Under the pieces are notes generated by a model, which was not told the DNA's origin, ran no database searches, and worked only from the letters and a program-made list of their open reading frames with translations. 64,000 nucleotides of DNA from Anisus vortex (Eukaryota > Mollusca > Gastropoda > Planorbidae): contig OX421495.1 in NCBI GenBank assembly GCA_949126835.1, positions 5,658,011-5,722,010 on the forward strand. The letters run 5' to 3'. The number at the start of each line of letters is the position of its first letter. The stretch's first letter is position 1. A program made the position numbers and the translations under genes. Shown one piece after another: positions 11,972-26,900 of the stretch.

Positions 11972-14900
11972 GTAACTGCCATTCTTGACTTTATTTCATT
12001 AAATTTCTTTTAACGATCTGGTTGAATAACTTTTTCCATACCTTTTTTTTTCTCACTGTTATTATTATATGTCTTCTTTATGACACACTAACATACTTAT
12101 TGCCTATATAAGTAACCCATTACATATTTGAGCCAGTGGTGAGTGTAGAGTGCAACAATCTTTTTCTTCTTCGTTTTCATGTGTATGTTTGAAGATTAAG
12201 ACAAGTCCGATCTTTGCAAATGAACTGCGCAGTGGCTGTGAGTTGCCCCAGTCCCCACCATATAGTTTTTTATTGAAGGAAGTTTCCTGGGGCTATATGG
12301 CTGACTGTTGAAGTGGTACAGGGGGACATGTTCTGCATTTTCAGGAGCTTCTCCACAGGAGCACATTTCACTAGTTTCAAATTTGTAGTTTGTGAAATGT
12401 GTGTTGCTTCAGCCTGTTATGACCCGTCCTTAGACCTAAAGATGATTTGTTGAATAATCTTTTGTATATATGTAACCTAAACATGAAACAACAGCTGTCA
12501 CAATTTTCATAAAGAACAGCAATGTCCAAACTTGAATGCTGTAGCTGAAACTGTGATCAAAGTTCAAACATCACAAAATGACAGCATGGTGGGCAAAATC
12601 TCTCTATATAAAGTAGACTGTGTGTGTGTTCAACCAATCATATAAGTTCATTTAAAGACATGTGACCTTATTGTCCCATATATTATTCTTTTCTGATTTC
12701 ATTTTAGCCATGTGTCTTCGCTAGCTAAGGTCTAATACCTTTTTTTTTTACTTTATGTTTTTAGATTAATATCATTTTTAAAAAAAGGATTGTAAATCTA
12801 CGAGCATCACCGGGCAATTTAGATTTTTGTTAAACAAGAAGACTAGCCTATTTTTTACCCGGCCATTACAATACTTATTTTAAATTACTTTCCTAAAAGT
12901 CTTCAGTGAAAAATAATAATGTTTTAAATTTTGAGATTGATAGCTTTCTGTTCATTTAGTTTATAGAATTTTTATCTGTAGCTTATACAGGCCTGCTTTA
13001 TTTTCACATGGGCAACGCCAGGCAATTTAGCCTGTATGGTGTATAAAGTCATCTTTCAGTTTCTTTTATACCTTTGGAGTGCAAATTGTTTACTTTACCT
13101 TTAACTTTTACCACAAGGTAGACTAATTATTAACATTTGGTATGAAGCTTGAATAACTTATAAATAAATCACTTTGTCTTCAAGGTTTTATGTTTTGGGT
13201 TGGGGCTGCCCTTGACCGAGCATGAGACCATCAACAACTGTGTCAAAGTTTACGTGGAGTGGCTAACTGCGCTGATCAGCCCCAAGCCCTGCGTGCCGCG
13301 GCCCATTATAGAAGACCCGAATCCATTTGCGCAAGTTATGCTGCACCACTTGCTTAATCTGTTCAAGCCCAGACCTGACTCAAGTAAGTCATAATAAAGA
13401 CATTAAAAAAAAATCACAGATACAAGTCCTAAATGAAAAAAAATGTAATAGCTTGTATGACTGACTTCTTTAATTAAAAAATAGTTTTAAAAACTCCTGG
13501 AAATCTCCATTAGAATATTTTTCCAAACAATGCAAAAAAAAATTGAGAGGCGGATTTGAAAAGAATATTTGTATTATAAACCTGCGTCATGATGTCATTT
13601 TCTTGTAAATGACCAGACTCTGTAGAAGTTTTAATCTTATGAGCCTGCATTTTCTTTTCTCTGTAAATCATCTTTTGTGCCGTACATGGTTAAAAATCCC
13701 AACTCATGGGCCTGCTATATCAATATGAAATGAGCGGGAAAGAAAAGAAGCAACTGCTTGTTAAAAAACTCCTTGTTCATAGGATTCATAGGCATCTGTC
13801 TAGAAGTTACTTTATTGCTATATAAATAATAAATCCCTTTTGCCCCACCCAAAGCCTATCTCATCCCCAACCCCACACAATTTCTGTTCATATAATTATA
13901 ATATCATTTAACAACTCTTGTTTCCTGAATAAATAAAACAGGCGTATGAATATAATAGTTTGTGAAACAAAGTGGTCATGCTAAGCCAAACATGTTATAT
14001 TTATATTATAAAGCTAAAGGAAGAGATTAATGTGCACAGTGAAATTACTGTTGAGCCCACTTACCCACCAATAAAGATTGCTTACTTTAAGTTTCTCTAC
14101 CGGCAATGAAATGGGCACGGTGGCCGAGCGGCAGCGCGTTTGACCGGCGTTCCGAATCCTTGTGAAGGCTAGGATTTTTTCCCTGGTCTGGAGGGTGTCC
14201 ATAAGTCTACCCAGCTCTGATGGCTACCTGACTTTAGTTGGGGTAAAGTAAAGGCGGCTGTGCATTGTACTGGCCCTAAAATTGCCTAGTATGCCGTGGT
14301 AACAGAAACTGGTGAACTCTGCTTCACCGGCTCTATGACCAATATGGCCAGACGGGATACTTTTACAGGTAATGAAGCCCATATGTCTGTAACATAGACA
14401 TAGGTCTAGTAGAAAACTTTGACTTTTTTTCTTTCCAGGCACTGACTTGGTCAACAAGCAAGCTGTACTCTGCCATAGGGTTCTGAGGGCTATTGAAAAT
14501 GTGGCGAAGGAGTCGGCCATGCTGACAAGAGAAACCTGGGAGGTGCTGCTAAAGTTTCTGCTGGCAGCCAATGACAGCTTGCTGAGCCCACCCACAGAAA
14601 AAGGTAGCCACTCCTTTTTAGTTTAATTCAGGACATTTTGACCTTTATATTGATTTCCCCAAAAGTTTCTGCCTGGAAAAGTCTTGCTGTCATGCTTAGC
14701 TCCCAGCTAAAATTCCCCAGTTTCTGATCAACCCAATTATAATTATGATTCTTTAAAGTTTTCTTTTACCATCAGAGTTTACTTTCATTACATTGATTAC
14801 TTTTGTGTTTCTTTGGGTCATTAGACTTACCATAATTCATAATTTTTATTTTGACTCCCTACATTGTTAAAGTTTTAACATTTTGCATAAAATTTATCCT

Positions 14901-17900
14901 GTCAAACAAAAACAAAACAGGAATTATCCCTCAAAATTACTCTTTTAAAGGGCGGAGCCTGTTGAGGGATACTTGTGTGATCTCCAGCACAAAGAAATAA
15001 ATACTGGACTATCTAATACACCTTATATTATCTTATGCACGATCAAATAAATCATTGAATTAATAATTTAAATTACCCGTATAATCTATCTCTGGCATAC
15101 ACGATCAAATAAATACTTAACCATTTAATTCACATGTAAAGTGTCTCTCATACACTAGTAATTAGACACTTGATTTCAACATTTAATACCCAGCATGGCA
15201 AACCCACTTGTTCTAACAATGGTACTCATTCTTTTACTATTCCAATCTTCATAACCAAAGTACAGTTGTAGACTGGCGTTGTTGACTTTTATGAATGCCT
15301 ACCTTTTTTTTCTCTCATTAACACACTAGTTTCTCAAACACACCCATAAGTCAGACATGTATTGTGAATGTTTTGAATATCCTGAATGTAGTTTATGCAA
15401 AGAATGCAATTTCCGTATCTTTTTTTTTTTACTAACTGATACGCATGCTATTTTTTCACTTCCTGACGACCTCTGGCCTTTCGGATAGATATCATAGGAC
15501 TGAGCAATGGTAAGCTGTTCATAGGGGGCAGGTGTGATGCAGGCACATGTTTTACTCTTCTTGCACTTAACTATATATATATTTTTTGAATGTAACTTTC
15601 ACTTTGATACTTCAATTAACGTTCACTTGACTAGATGTTTTGCAAATAGCTCTTTTTATTTGATATTTGGTTTTTAATTAGTCACTTAACAAACAATTTT
15701 TTAAGCTAACGTTTTCAAAGCTAGAAATTTTGTATAAGTAGAGATATTAATACTTTGATATATTTATTATAAGAAACAGACATTAAGTCTTGAGCGGTTT
15801 ATACCCACATACAGTAGAAGTCCATTAGTCTGGCATCCAACAGTCCGGAATGCCAGATAGTCCGGCATCGCTCCGGAAAATTGTAAAAATTTAAATTTTC
15901 TCCAAAAGTGTGTCCTTAAAGCAAATAAAAACGCTAGTGAGCTATTCGGAACTTTTCGGGGTAGTTCGGGATCATCCGGAAGCGCTCTGTATTGTTCGGA
16001 AACAATTAGCGGCTGGCTAGTCTTATCTGTCACAACAAATACAAAGCAGCACAGTTAATCAATCATAAAGCGTCTATTTGCCTGAAGATAAGGTAGAGGA
16101 GTGGCTTCTAATCGACGAGAATGAGCCTGTTGAACAAGAACTAACCGATGAGGACATTATCAATAGTGTAGTAAACCCTCAGCCTACTCAAAATCTTGAA
16201 GAAAGTGACTAAGATGCCGAAACGGAAGAAAAGGAAAATATCAGCTGGGCAGAAGCTGCAGAATCACTAAATAAGTTTATCTCATTTGCCGAGGCTGGTA
16301 CTAGCTACAGTGCTTCAGAAATTATTGATTTCCATATCATTAGAAAATTTTTTATACAAAACGCCAAAAGTCAAGAAAACAAAAAGACATTCGTGACTTT
16401 TTTTAATCTAAGAGAAATATGTTTTACAGTAAGTGTACATACATTATATGAAATCTAAAATAAACTTTGTTGTATTTGCATACCGTATTAGTTTAATTAT
16501 TAACCTAATTGTTCTTATAATTACGATTTATGTATGTATGTAGTTAAAAAAACAAAGTACATTTGTTTTACAGCAAAGCCTACACTAAAAAGAAGGGACA
16601 CCGCCCGATAGACCGGAATTTTCGGTAGTCCGGCATTGAGCCGGTCCCGAACGTGCCGGATTATCGGACTTCTACTGTATATCTATCTATGCCCTACAGA
16701 TATTTTTAGCTAGAAATATGTATGACTAGAACTATTCATATTTAGACTTATTGTTTTAGTTATCGTTGTGCATATACATATATATTGTTTTGTTTTGGTT
16801 ATGAAACAAAAATAGCTTCATTTGTTGTGTTAAGAGAAGGGATTAGTTCAATGTATCGAAATGCTGCCAGACAATGACCTTCACCTTGATTCATCTTTCA
16901 AGGAATCAAATTTTTTTTTTTGCACCAACCCTAATGCCTTAAAAGTTTTCAAAGAATTAAGAATTTAAAAAAATCTTAAACTATTGCAAAATGAAAGGAA
17001 ACCTTATTTTTGTTAAAAGCTCAAATAAAGGTCTAATAAAAAGCCAATGAAGCATTTCTTGAAGGTGTTGTAAAAGAATACTGGTGATTACTAGGTCTCT
17101 GTGAATACATAATATAGTATACATACAGCTTTGTGTATCTTTCTCACGTGCTATCTGAGTGTTGTGATAAAGAAAAAATATTCCATCTATAGAATAGTTA
17201 TTCTTGACATTAGCTACAATCTTCGGTCAAAAGCTGAAATAATTCCTAATTAGCACCGAGACAATCAATCAATTTCCAGAGTTTTCAAAACAAAGATAGT
17301 TACTGTATGTACTCACACTGGTTGATAAGTCGCACCTCTAGTTTAGGATTATTTTTCTTATATGTTGCCATTGACTTGCATATAAGTAGCACCCTGACTT
17401 TCAAGGGTTGCACTGCCTTTTAACTTTAAAAAAATTCATACCTTTTAAACATAAAAGTTACTAAATGTTCACCCTAATTAGGAAAATTTCCTTAAAAAAG
17501 TTTTTTCAATCATGCATAATGCAAACATAAGGTAGGTTAAAGTGGTCATGTGACTTTACCAGAACCTAAGCAGTTGATAGTAAAAGTAATGTGCTTATAC
17601 ATTTTGACAGTTCTCATTTTGTAAGCTTTGTATGTTTATAATACTGAGTTGAAAGTCACTTTTTATTTTTCATTCAGCTTTTACACTCTAACTAGATTAA
17701 TCTCATCAGTTATAGTGCAATTATATTTGTATGGACTCCATGTTTTTGGTATTCATAAAGTTCGCTATTGCTTTAAATTGCTTTATTATGTATTCAAGTG
17801 TTTTTTTATATATAGTGCCTTGACGCTAACTATATATTTGTGCTTAAATCTCTTAAATCTTTTTTTTCCATAGTCTTATCTTAAACCATTTTTTTTATTG

Positions 17901-20900
17901 AGGGCTGTAAAATTTATTTTGTTGTAAATTTGTTAAAATAAAACTTTCAAGCTTCAGTCTTCTATTCCTACAGTTCATTCATTCAATAACACCTTTTTAT
18001 CAGTGTTTCGACAGTGAAGTCTTGGATTGTAAGCATGATTTATCCCTGAAACATCATTCAAAAAGAATCTCTCCGTTAGAATGAATTAGAATTTGAATAG
18101 CAAATCTAACTATTTCTTCCTCAACCCTGAAATAGTCTTATAAAAATAGAGAAACAAAAAGATAATTAATTAACCGAAACTAAAACTTTTAAAAGAATCA
18201 TGGCTGTGGTTATAAAAACAAGGGAAATAATAAAGTTTTTGGAGGGTTATTGGATTACATTTACAAATTAAATCACTGGTATCTTATTGTTAGTTGTAAT
18301 CTATCACTTATCTTATCTTATACATTACAGACGCTCCTTTTATAAAGAAGATTATTGCGTCCTACGCTCATCCATGGTTTGAGTTTGAGTCTAGTCCTGC
18401 ATTTCTATTAGTGTTTCAAATGATGTTTAATTACTGGTTTTCCTGGTTTGTTCGGGGAACCCATTACATGCCCGGAGGCCACTTGGGAAGATAGAGTACT
18501 TATATGTGTTATCACTTCATTTGCACCAATTACTGACATTTCTAAAAAAATTTTTTTTAAACATTGGCACTACCATTGGCACAGCATTTCTTTAAAAAAA
18601 TGTTTTTTAAACTCTTATATTTTTTATCATCTTCCCTAAGCTTATCTGAATTGAAAAATACTTTCACCTCACAAAAGTAAGCGATTGAGAGAAAAGTTTT
18701 GCTCAGCCTGAGTCTCTCGCATAAAACAAAGCATTACTGCATGTACAATGTGAGATATCACTCACAACTACATCCCAATGGTTAAACTGTTCTTATAATG
18801 AATGCCATTAGAAGGATACATTGAAGGTTTTTGTCTGCAATTTATTGTCTGCATGTTTTCTATTTGCATTATTTCTATTTGTATTCATATATGATATATT
18901 GTATTTCAAATTAAATTTGATTTGTAAATATGGGATGCACATTTTGGTTGTCTGGTCTGCTGGTGGCTTTTAATTATTCTGCTTGATATATTCCAAATTT
19001 TAAAACTGGTTGAATAGTTTATTGAACCACTTTATGTATAGTGATTTTATTAGAGTTGGCTAAATAGCTTTATATATATTTATGTATTTATACTTGTTTG
19101 TATCCTTTAATATTGTATTCTTTGTATGGCATTAGAGGGAAGACATAGTTTTTGTATGTAAAAAATATGTTTTTTTATGTACACTTAAAAATTATTTTTT
19201 TTAATGTTTCTGAAGTTTTCATCCCTTAAATGTTGTGTCTTAAATAAAATGAGCTAGTGCTCGCTTTAAGTTAAAAACAAATTTTGATTAATAAAAACTT
19301 GGCCTCCTGTTTACACAGGCTAGTGATAAACATAAGAGATTCATTTTGTCCAACATAGAGTAACTTGCGTAGTCAAAAGTTTACTCTTAGCTTATGATAT
19401 TTTAGTTCTCACTCTTTTTTTTTTTACTGTAAGATCTGTTAGTTCTGAAACTATTGCACTTCATAGACAATTTTTATGTAGTTTCCTTGTCTCATACAGG
19501 ATCTCCATACACATTCTCTGTGCATCATCATATGTCGGGGCTGCCAGGGAGGCCTACAATTTTTATTTATAAATGTAAATAAAGGGGAAGTAAAAATGCA
19601 TTAAAACTTAAATGTTCTCACATTGTCAACCTTAACACTAGGCATTGGTAGTTGTGTCAATATTTAGCACTGTGCTGTGTTGTAAAATGTGTTCAATTGG
19701 AACAAGTTAATTTATTTCTATATTTGTTTCATGACACAATATCAGGTTGATATCATTTATAACAAAAGTCCATACTTAAAAACAGTTCATTTTCTTTCTA
19801 AGGTATTCCTCTCATTCATGCATAGTTGGAAATGTATGTTACTACATTTGGATTTACTGTCTCCTTCATTATATAACTTTTTAAAGCTAAATATTTTATT
19901 GTGATCATAACACTTATTTTTGGTAGATGTTCTTCTTTTTTTAAAAAAATTTTTGCGTTTTGTTTGAAAGTCAAAATAGTCTTGATGGAAAAATGTTGAG
20001 ATTAAATAATAAAAAAATTTGGTCAAACACATCACTACATATATGTTAAACAAAATTACTTTTAAGTCAAATCTAATGAAAAATATTGGGATTAAAATAA
20101 TGAATAGACGCTTGATTTGAAATTTAAGATGAAAAATGCATTTTAAAATGACATTTAACTCTTTTTGCCATTGTTATTTTGTAATTATTTTTTATTTATT
20201 TGTTCCTCGTTTGTTGCACTCATAGATTTTAAATACAATTTTTATGTCCCCCTTTTAGATGACATCGGCGACCACCTCTGCGACCGGGTCCTTAGTGTCC
20301 TCTTCATCATCTGGGTCACCGCCTGCCACAAAAGCTTCCCCTCCCCTTCCCTCTGGAAGACTTTCCGCAACATGTGCCTGTACTGGCGGCACCACGAGGC
20401 CCTGGTCACCATGTGGCACCGGGTCAACCACGCCCTCACCGCCAGCATGCTGAAGATTATGTACGGCCCGGACTTCCCAGAGATGACCATAAGTAAGTGT
20501 CAAACGCTTTCGAATTAGGGTTATTTTCACACTTAAACAGTTCTCATTTAATAGATGATAGTTTGAAAGTAAAAGCAGATGGATAGATTTGCATTTATAG
20601 ACTGCAATGTAATGTTCTAAATTATTGGTCTGATAAGCAGAACTTCATAAAATTTTTTATAATCTTGAAATTATAATTGAGATTAAGAAGAGTAATTAGG
20701 TCCACTGTGCTAGTTAAGCAACATTCACCAGCTACCACGTCCACACCATACATTGGGATTATGTTGCCAGAATGATGCTTAGCGTGGGGCACGGCAGTCA
20801 AGCAAAGGCTAGGATTTGTTAGAGGGTCTGGAGGGAGGGTGTCGCTGAGTCTACCCAGCGCTGACCGGTACCTGACTTTAGTTAGGGTAAAGTAAAGGCG

Positions 20901-23900
20901 GCTGGGCATTGTGCTAGCCGCACAATCCACTACTACGCCTTGGCCACAGAAACTGGTCAACTGGCCCTATGGATCAATTCGATCAGGTGGGATACTATTA
21001 CTTACTTTGATGCCCAACTGCCTTTACTTACTCTCCAATTACCTTGATTCACACCAGAGACCCTTAGCAAGACAGACCCTTAGAATAACAATCGGATGCA
21101 CTGCCTCCAAACCACAGTGTTTCATTCGTGTTGATATAAATTCCAGAAATTGCCTGTGAATGTTATAAAGATATAATTGTTGTAAATTTAGGGTTAAACT
21201 AATTTCTCTTTGTTACACTTTCAGCTGAAGATGAGGCCCAGCTGCTTCCTGCCGACATGAGTAACGAGTCCATCGCCCAGTGCTGGTTCAGGTTCCTGCA
21301 CATACTGCAGAACCCCGTGGACCTGAGCCGCCCTGGCGTGGTCAGCAACACCCCAAAGTTCCTGCAGTATGCCCTGACCAGCGAGGCCGTCATCGACCCG
21401 TCCTACCACCCCTGCCTGGGGAAGCTGCCCGCTGTTTTCTTGAGGGCCATGAAAGGGATCTCAGTGATGGTCAATGCATTCTTAGGTAGGCACGTTGCTT
21501 ATAGTCAGCAGTTTAGGCCAAACATTATAAATTAAATTAAAAATGGAACATCATTTCTTTTCATACTGCTGTAGATTTGCTTAATTTTATATTGTTATGG
21601 ACCTCTTTAGGTTGATTATTATTACGACTCGTTAAATCGGATTCAATGAATATAGTTGTATCTTTATTAGAAGTCTCTAGATTCTGCTAATCTGTAGCCC
21701 AAGCTAGGGGTTCCTTGACTGACAGGTCTATGCAGTAATGTAGTTATATTCGTGATAATTATCTTCAACACCTTTCTCAACAACGATAGATCAAACAACT
21801 CCAGTTGTTGAATAAACAATTTTATTTAAATTGTAGACTCAATATAAACGATCAATAAACTTCATCAACTGGTGGCAACATAAGTATCAATAAAAAATGG
21901 CATTATATGTACATGTATGAATATAGCGACTTCACTCTACAAACGTTTAAACTGAACTAACTTTAAGGAGGTCGGGACTTTACAAAGAAAACGATCATCG
22001 AAGATTCTACAGGGTCTTAATACGCATTTTAACCTCTTTCTCTATAATTACTACGATCCAGAATTATCCCCCAATTTCCACGGGATTTGAACGAATTATT
22101 TTATTTAAACTGCCCTCAGGGCATAAAGGTCAAACCTTGGTCGCTTTGGACTCTGATACGCACTTGTTAAGAGGTCAATGCCTTACTACGTCATTCATTT
22201 ATGACCGAGATTCGTAACATCCCCCCCCTTCTAAAGCTTTATAATTATTTCCTTTACATTTTAACCATACGAAAAATGTTAATTTTAAGGAATAATTATA
22301 AAAGAAAATATTCCGGGAAAAACAATACAGTTCAATTGGCGATCCCAATAATTCAATCGAACTGATAACAATAACATAATAATATATGCAATATAAATTC
22401 ATCTTATCAAATGGCTTAACTATAGTCATTCAATCATTCAATTTTTAATTCAAAACAATGGACAATTAAATTGTTTATCTAAATCTTGTATACAAGAAAA
22501 ATACATAGGGTTAAACATTATACAATCTAATAATTTCCATTCCATTATCATTCCACGTTAATAAAAACTCTCTCGTTCATTTAATTTATAAACTAATATC
22601 CTTTACATTTGTAATCAAACAACAAAAGAAAAATCACTTAAGGTCTATTCAGACACGACTTATTTTTTTTCATAAGCAGAAAAAAAAACAAACGCTCTTG
22701 ATGAAAAAAATACTACTAGACCTGACCTAATTACACGTTACAAACATTATTGCTCGTGTAGACAGTATTTTTTTTAAGCCTGTAGGCTGACTAACACATT
22801 AGACAACTGTCTGTGGCGAGACACAGAAATTGAGGTCAATTCCGCCCTCTCTCTCTCTATTCCTCTTTTTCTCTCTCTCTCATTCTCAATTGATTTTAAC
22901 AATGTTGACATCGCTATGCAAATTTACCTCATCACAGCCTAGGTCAAAAAAAATTGCTACGCGATTAAATAGTTATCGTATTAAATGAGCATTATTTAAC
23001 AACCATTATCTTCTCAAAATTAAATTCATTTATATTACTTTGAGAACATTAAACATAGTCTGTTCACGAATTAAAATAGTTTATAGCAAAAATCATTAAA
23101 AATATTTCAATTTCTCATTTTACCATGACCTTTCGACGTCATTATTTTCTTTTTTTTTTTTTTAAAAGAGTTCACATCGTAGCATTCTATCTTTCATGCA
23201 GACATGGATTTACTTGAAACAAATTTGGTTAATTTACTTAATTAACTATCAATCAAAGCAGATTATATTATCTTCATACAATCTTAGTACTACACAGTAA
23301 GTACTTATTTTCTTTAGATTACATTAAAGACATTTCAAATACAACATTATTGAAGTGGAAAAGAGTTAAGCATAGGCTACTATTAATTTTTTTCAGAGAG
23401 AAATCAATGTAACAATTTATGTACAAAACAAACTGCTTGTTTGACTGGTGTGGTAAAACATTTCATTTCCAATCTTTTCAGTGGTTTACATTGCTCTTTT
23501 CCATTTTCCATAAAGGTTTTTCATAGGTTCTAGGTTCCTGTTACTTCCACAGTGTTCAGGTCTACCCAGTCTTTTGCTTGTCAATACAATTCATTCAATC
23601 TATTTTAACTAATACAGAAAAAATATAGATTAGTTTTACAATCTTGACATGAAATCCTTAATTAATCATACATTAGTTTAACATTGGTATGTCAACATTA
23701 TAAATTTTCAACCATGAAATTCTCAACCATTCTGGTTTACAGTGTCAAATCAGTGGCACATCCTAAATTTATACAAAACAAGGATAAGTTTTATTAGTTT
23801 CTACTTTTGGTCTGCTTTTCATGTAACAGTATCCTAAAAGTGAAAAATCATATATAATACAATTCTTGGAATTCTTTTTAGTCATAGTTCTGCCTTGCTG

Positions 23901-26900
23901 CAACTATTTTTACCCTTCATTATCATACATTCAGTGATAATAGAACAAATGAATAAATTCACATAGAAGAAATTTGCATCTTGACTCAGTGCAATATTTC
24001 AACAACAGTACATGATAAAATATTTTCCATAGTACAATCATAAAACATTTCTCAATACTTTAGTGATAGAAAAATTCTCTTTTCTTAAAATCATTTACAT
24101 CTTTATCAATCAGATTATCCTCTCTGCCAAATGTTTCAATTATCATTTCCAGAGATTCTCAAACATATCTTATAATCAGTCCACATTTATAATGTCCTCT
24201 GATTTAGAAACCAATTCTGCGGATAAAACTGATCTTTTTCTCTTATAGCAATTATTTTAAATGCTCCACCTAACAAGTTTGTTTAGAAATATCACACTAT
24301 AATGATATTTACTCTAACAATACTTTTACTCAGTCCTTTTTCATCACAAGTAAGGGATTTAGTTTTAAAATAGTAAGTTTGGTAACTAACTATCAGTGAA
24401 TTTGTCATTCAATTCATCCTGTACTCCAGGCATAAATTTCACAAATAAGAGTAACAATGTTAACAACATCAAGCTTATTCCAATTGTTTTCAGAAGGTAA
24501 GGCTTTATCATTTTCAAATGATATAATATTTTTGCCTTTCTTTCATCACACAACAATGGCATCTGCATGTGAGCAGTGTACAATTTTTTCCTAACAAACA
24601 CAGTTATGTCAGACAAAAAATTTATGTACTTATCTAGGTACTTGCTCAGCCCAAGGAGATCCAATTCGGTCTGCCATTCCTCTGGAAGTAGTTTGAGTGG
24701 TCCTCGGACAGTGGGTCCAAAGATTGGTCCATAGGCTCCTCGACTTTCCGGATAGGATTCAGTTGTCACCTCATGCTCCAGGCATAAGTTCTTTAGGACT
24801 GGATTGAAGAGTTCCGAGGCGAAGTTGGTCCCTCGATCTGTCGGTATGGATTGTGGTAACCCATAGCTTTTGATAGTTTCGGTCCAGCTCTCCGCACTCG
24901 TTTCTTCAGTGATGCTCCTCAAATCTTCATCTGTACCGGCAACTGCAGGTTTGCATTGTTGATTGTTTATGCTGTGGTCTATCTGTTCATAGACATCAGT
25001 AGTAGGATTTTCTTTCTCGTCGACAGCTTTCTCATGCAGCTGTAGCAACTCTGGGTCTACTTTCTGCTCAGCAATCAATTCATTTTGTGATGACTTCTTT
25101 GATTGATCATTTCCTTTCGGACAATCTTCAATCATGGAGAAAATAGTAGTATCACGTTCCACTTCTTCTTCCTCTTTCTTCTCTCGTGGGAGAATTTCTT
25201 CTTTCTTTTTCTTTTCTTGTGAGATAATTTCTTCTTTCTTTTTCTGTGGTGTCATACCATTTATGACATCACCTACAGGATAAAGTTCTTTTTCTTTTCC
25301 TGTCTCCACAATAGGACTAGGGTCTGGATTTTCCTTCACAATCAGTTCAGGTCTCACCCTCCCTTTCGCCAAGTCATTTGCTAGGATAACAGATATGCCC
25401 TCAACAGGAAGTTTTGATATTACTCCAACTGTCACATATCCTGTCACCAAGTCAGATGCGAGGTATATCCTATGTAGAGGTATTTCTTCTTTCCATTCAA
25501 AACCTCTCAATAGGACAGTCTGTCCTGTCAATGTATTCACATTCAATGGTAATACATCTTTAAGCAGCAGTGTTAATGATGCTCCTGTGTCTCGTAATAT
25601 TCTTACGGACTTCAGTGGTCCTTCCTTTTGTAAGGCCACACAACCTTCACTAATGAACGGTTGAAAACTGCACAGGGTCTCTGTGTCAATTTTATTCTTC
25701 CCTTGACCATGACTTTCGGGTGTTGTTTCATCTTTCGATGACTTCAGACTCTTGTTCGAGTCAAAAATACTTTGGTCTACTTTTTCGTCTCTGTGGACCT
25801 GGACAATTAATCCAATAGTAGCCATTCTGTATTTATAATCAGGATATTTATCCTCATTATCTTCAGTTGTAGATTTCTCTACCTTCTGACTTTTGCTCTC
25901 AGGCAAATCCACCCTCAGTGTTTCTGGTTTAGAATAATCTTTCTTCGAATTCAGTTCGTTTGTATCTTCGCTTTCTTGTACATTCTGTATTGGTTTATGG
26001 CTAGTGCACATTACCACTTTGTTAGGTCTTTTGTTGCTTCGTATACTCCAACAGTCTTCTATGCTATGTCCTGTCCTTTTACAAAAAGTACATTGGACGT
26101 TTTTGTTGATAGGTTTTTTATTAACATCATTTTGTTTCACAAAATGCTCTTTTTCACGATGTTGTTGTTGTGTGTTTTCTGCTGGCCGTTGTGACCGATT
26201 AAAATTCTTTCCATCAGCTGTCCTATGACACAATGTGTACTGTTCAGCTAAATCAGCAGCCTTATGTGGGTCAGTGATATCACGCTCGGATAAATACATT
26301 CTTATATCCGGCCTCACTTTGTTAATAAAATCCTCTAACAGAATGATATCTTTCATTTCTTTTAATGTGGAGATATTTCTGGATTTTATCCACTGATCCA
26401 TTAACTTTTCTTCTGCTCTAAGGAAGTCTAAGTGTGTTTGGTAAGGGGACATTGTGTACTGACGGAACCTTTTCCGATAACTTTCCGGTATTTGGTTATA
26501 GGCTTTAAGTACAGTGTCTTTAATGATTTCATAATCATTTAAATTCTCCTCTTTTAACAATAAAACACAATCTCTTGCCCTTCCCTGAGTAAAAGCTGTT
26601 CTTACTAATATTCCCCATTTATCTTCTGGGAACTTAAAATCTCTGCAAGAAATTTCAAAGGTCTGGAAGAAATTAGCTATTTCACTTTCTTTATCAATGT
26701 AGGTAGGGACTAGCTTTTTCCATCTGGCCATCTCTACATCATTATGAGATTCTTTTTTAGTAGCTCCTATCTTCGCTAGCTCTATTCTTTCCTGACTTTC
26801 GCGTTGACTTTTCTTATCTTCCATCTCAAGACGTTTTTCTTCCATCTCAAAACGTTTTTGTTCCATCTCCATTTCCATCCGTTTGATTTCTAACTGAAAT

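Larger units (their letters stand above)
15510..20258 (+). other. RALGAPB: RALGAPB intron 4 (about 4.7 kb)
   Basis: AT-rich intron with the Tigger copy at 15812-16677, a repeat copy at 18320-18495 and otherwise unrecognised sequence. No further exon with conserved coding could be placed. Confidence 0.6.

Noticed and set aside
20242..20530. Minus-strand ORFs of 82 and 91 aa opposite exon 5
   Set aside because: They are antisense shadows of a GC-rich RALGAPB exon with clear homology on the plus strand.
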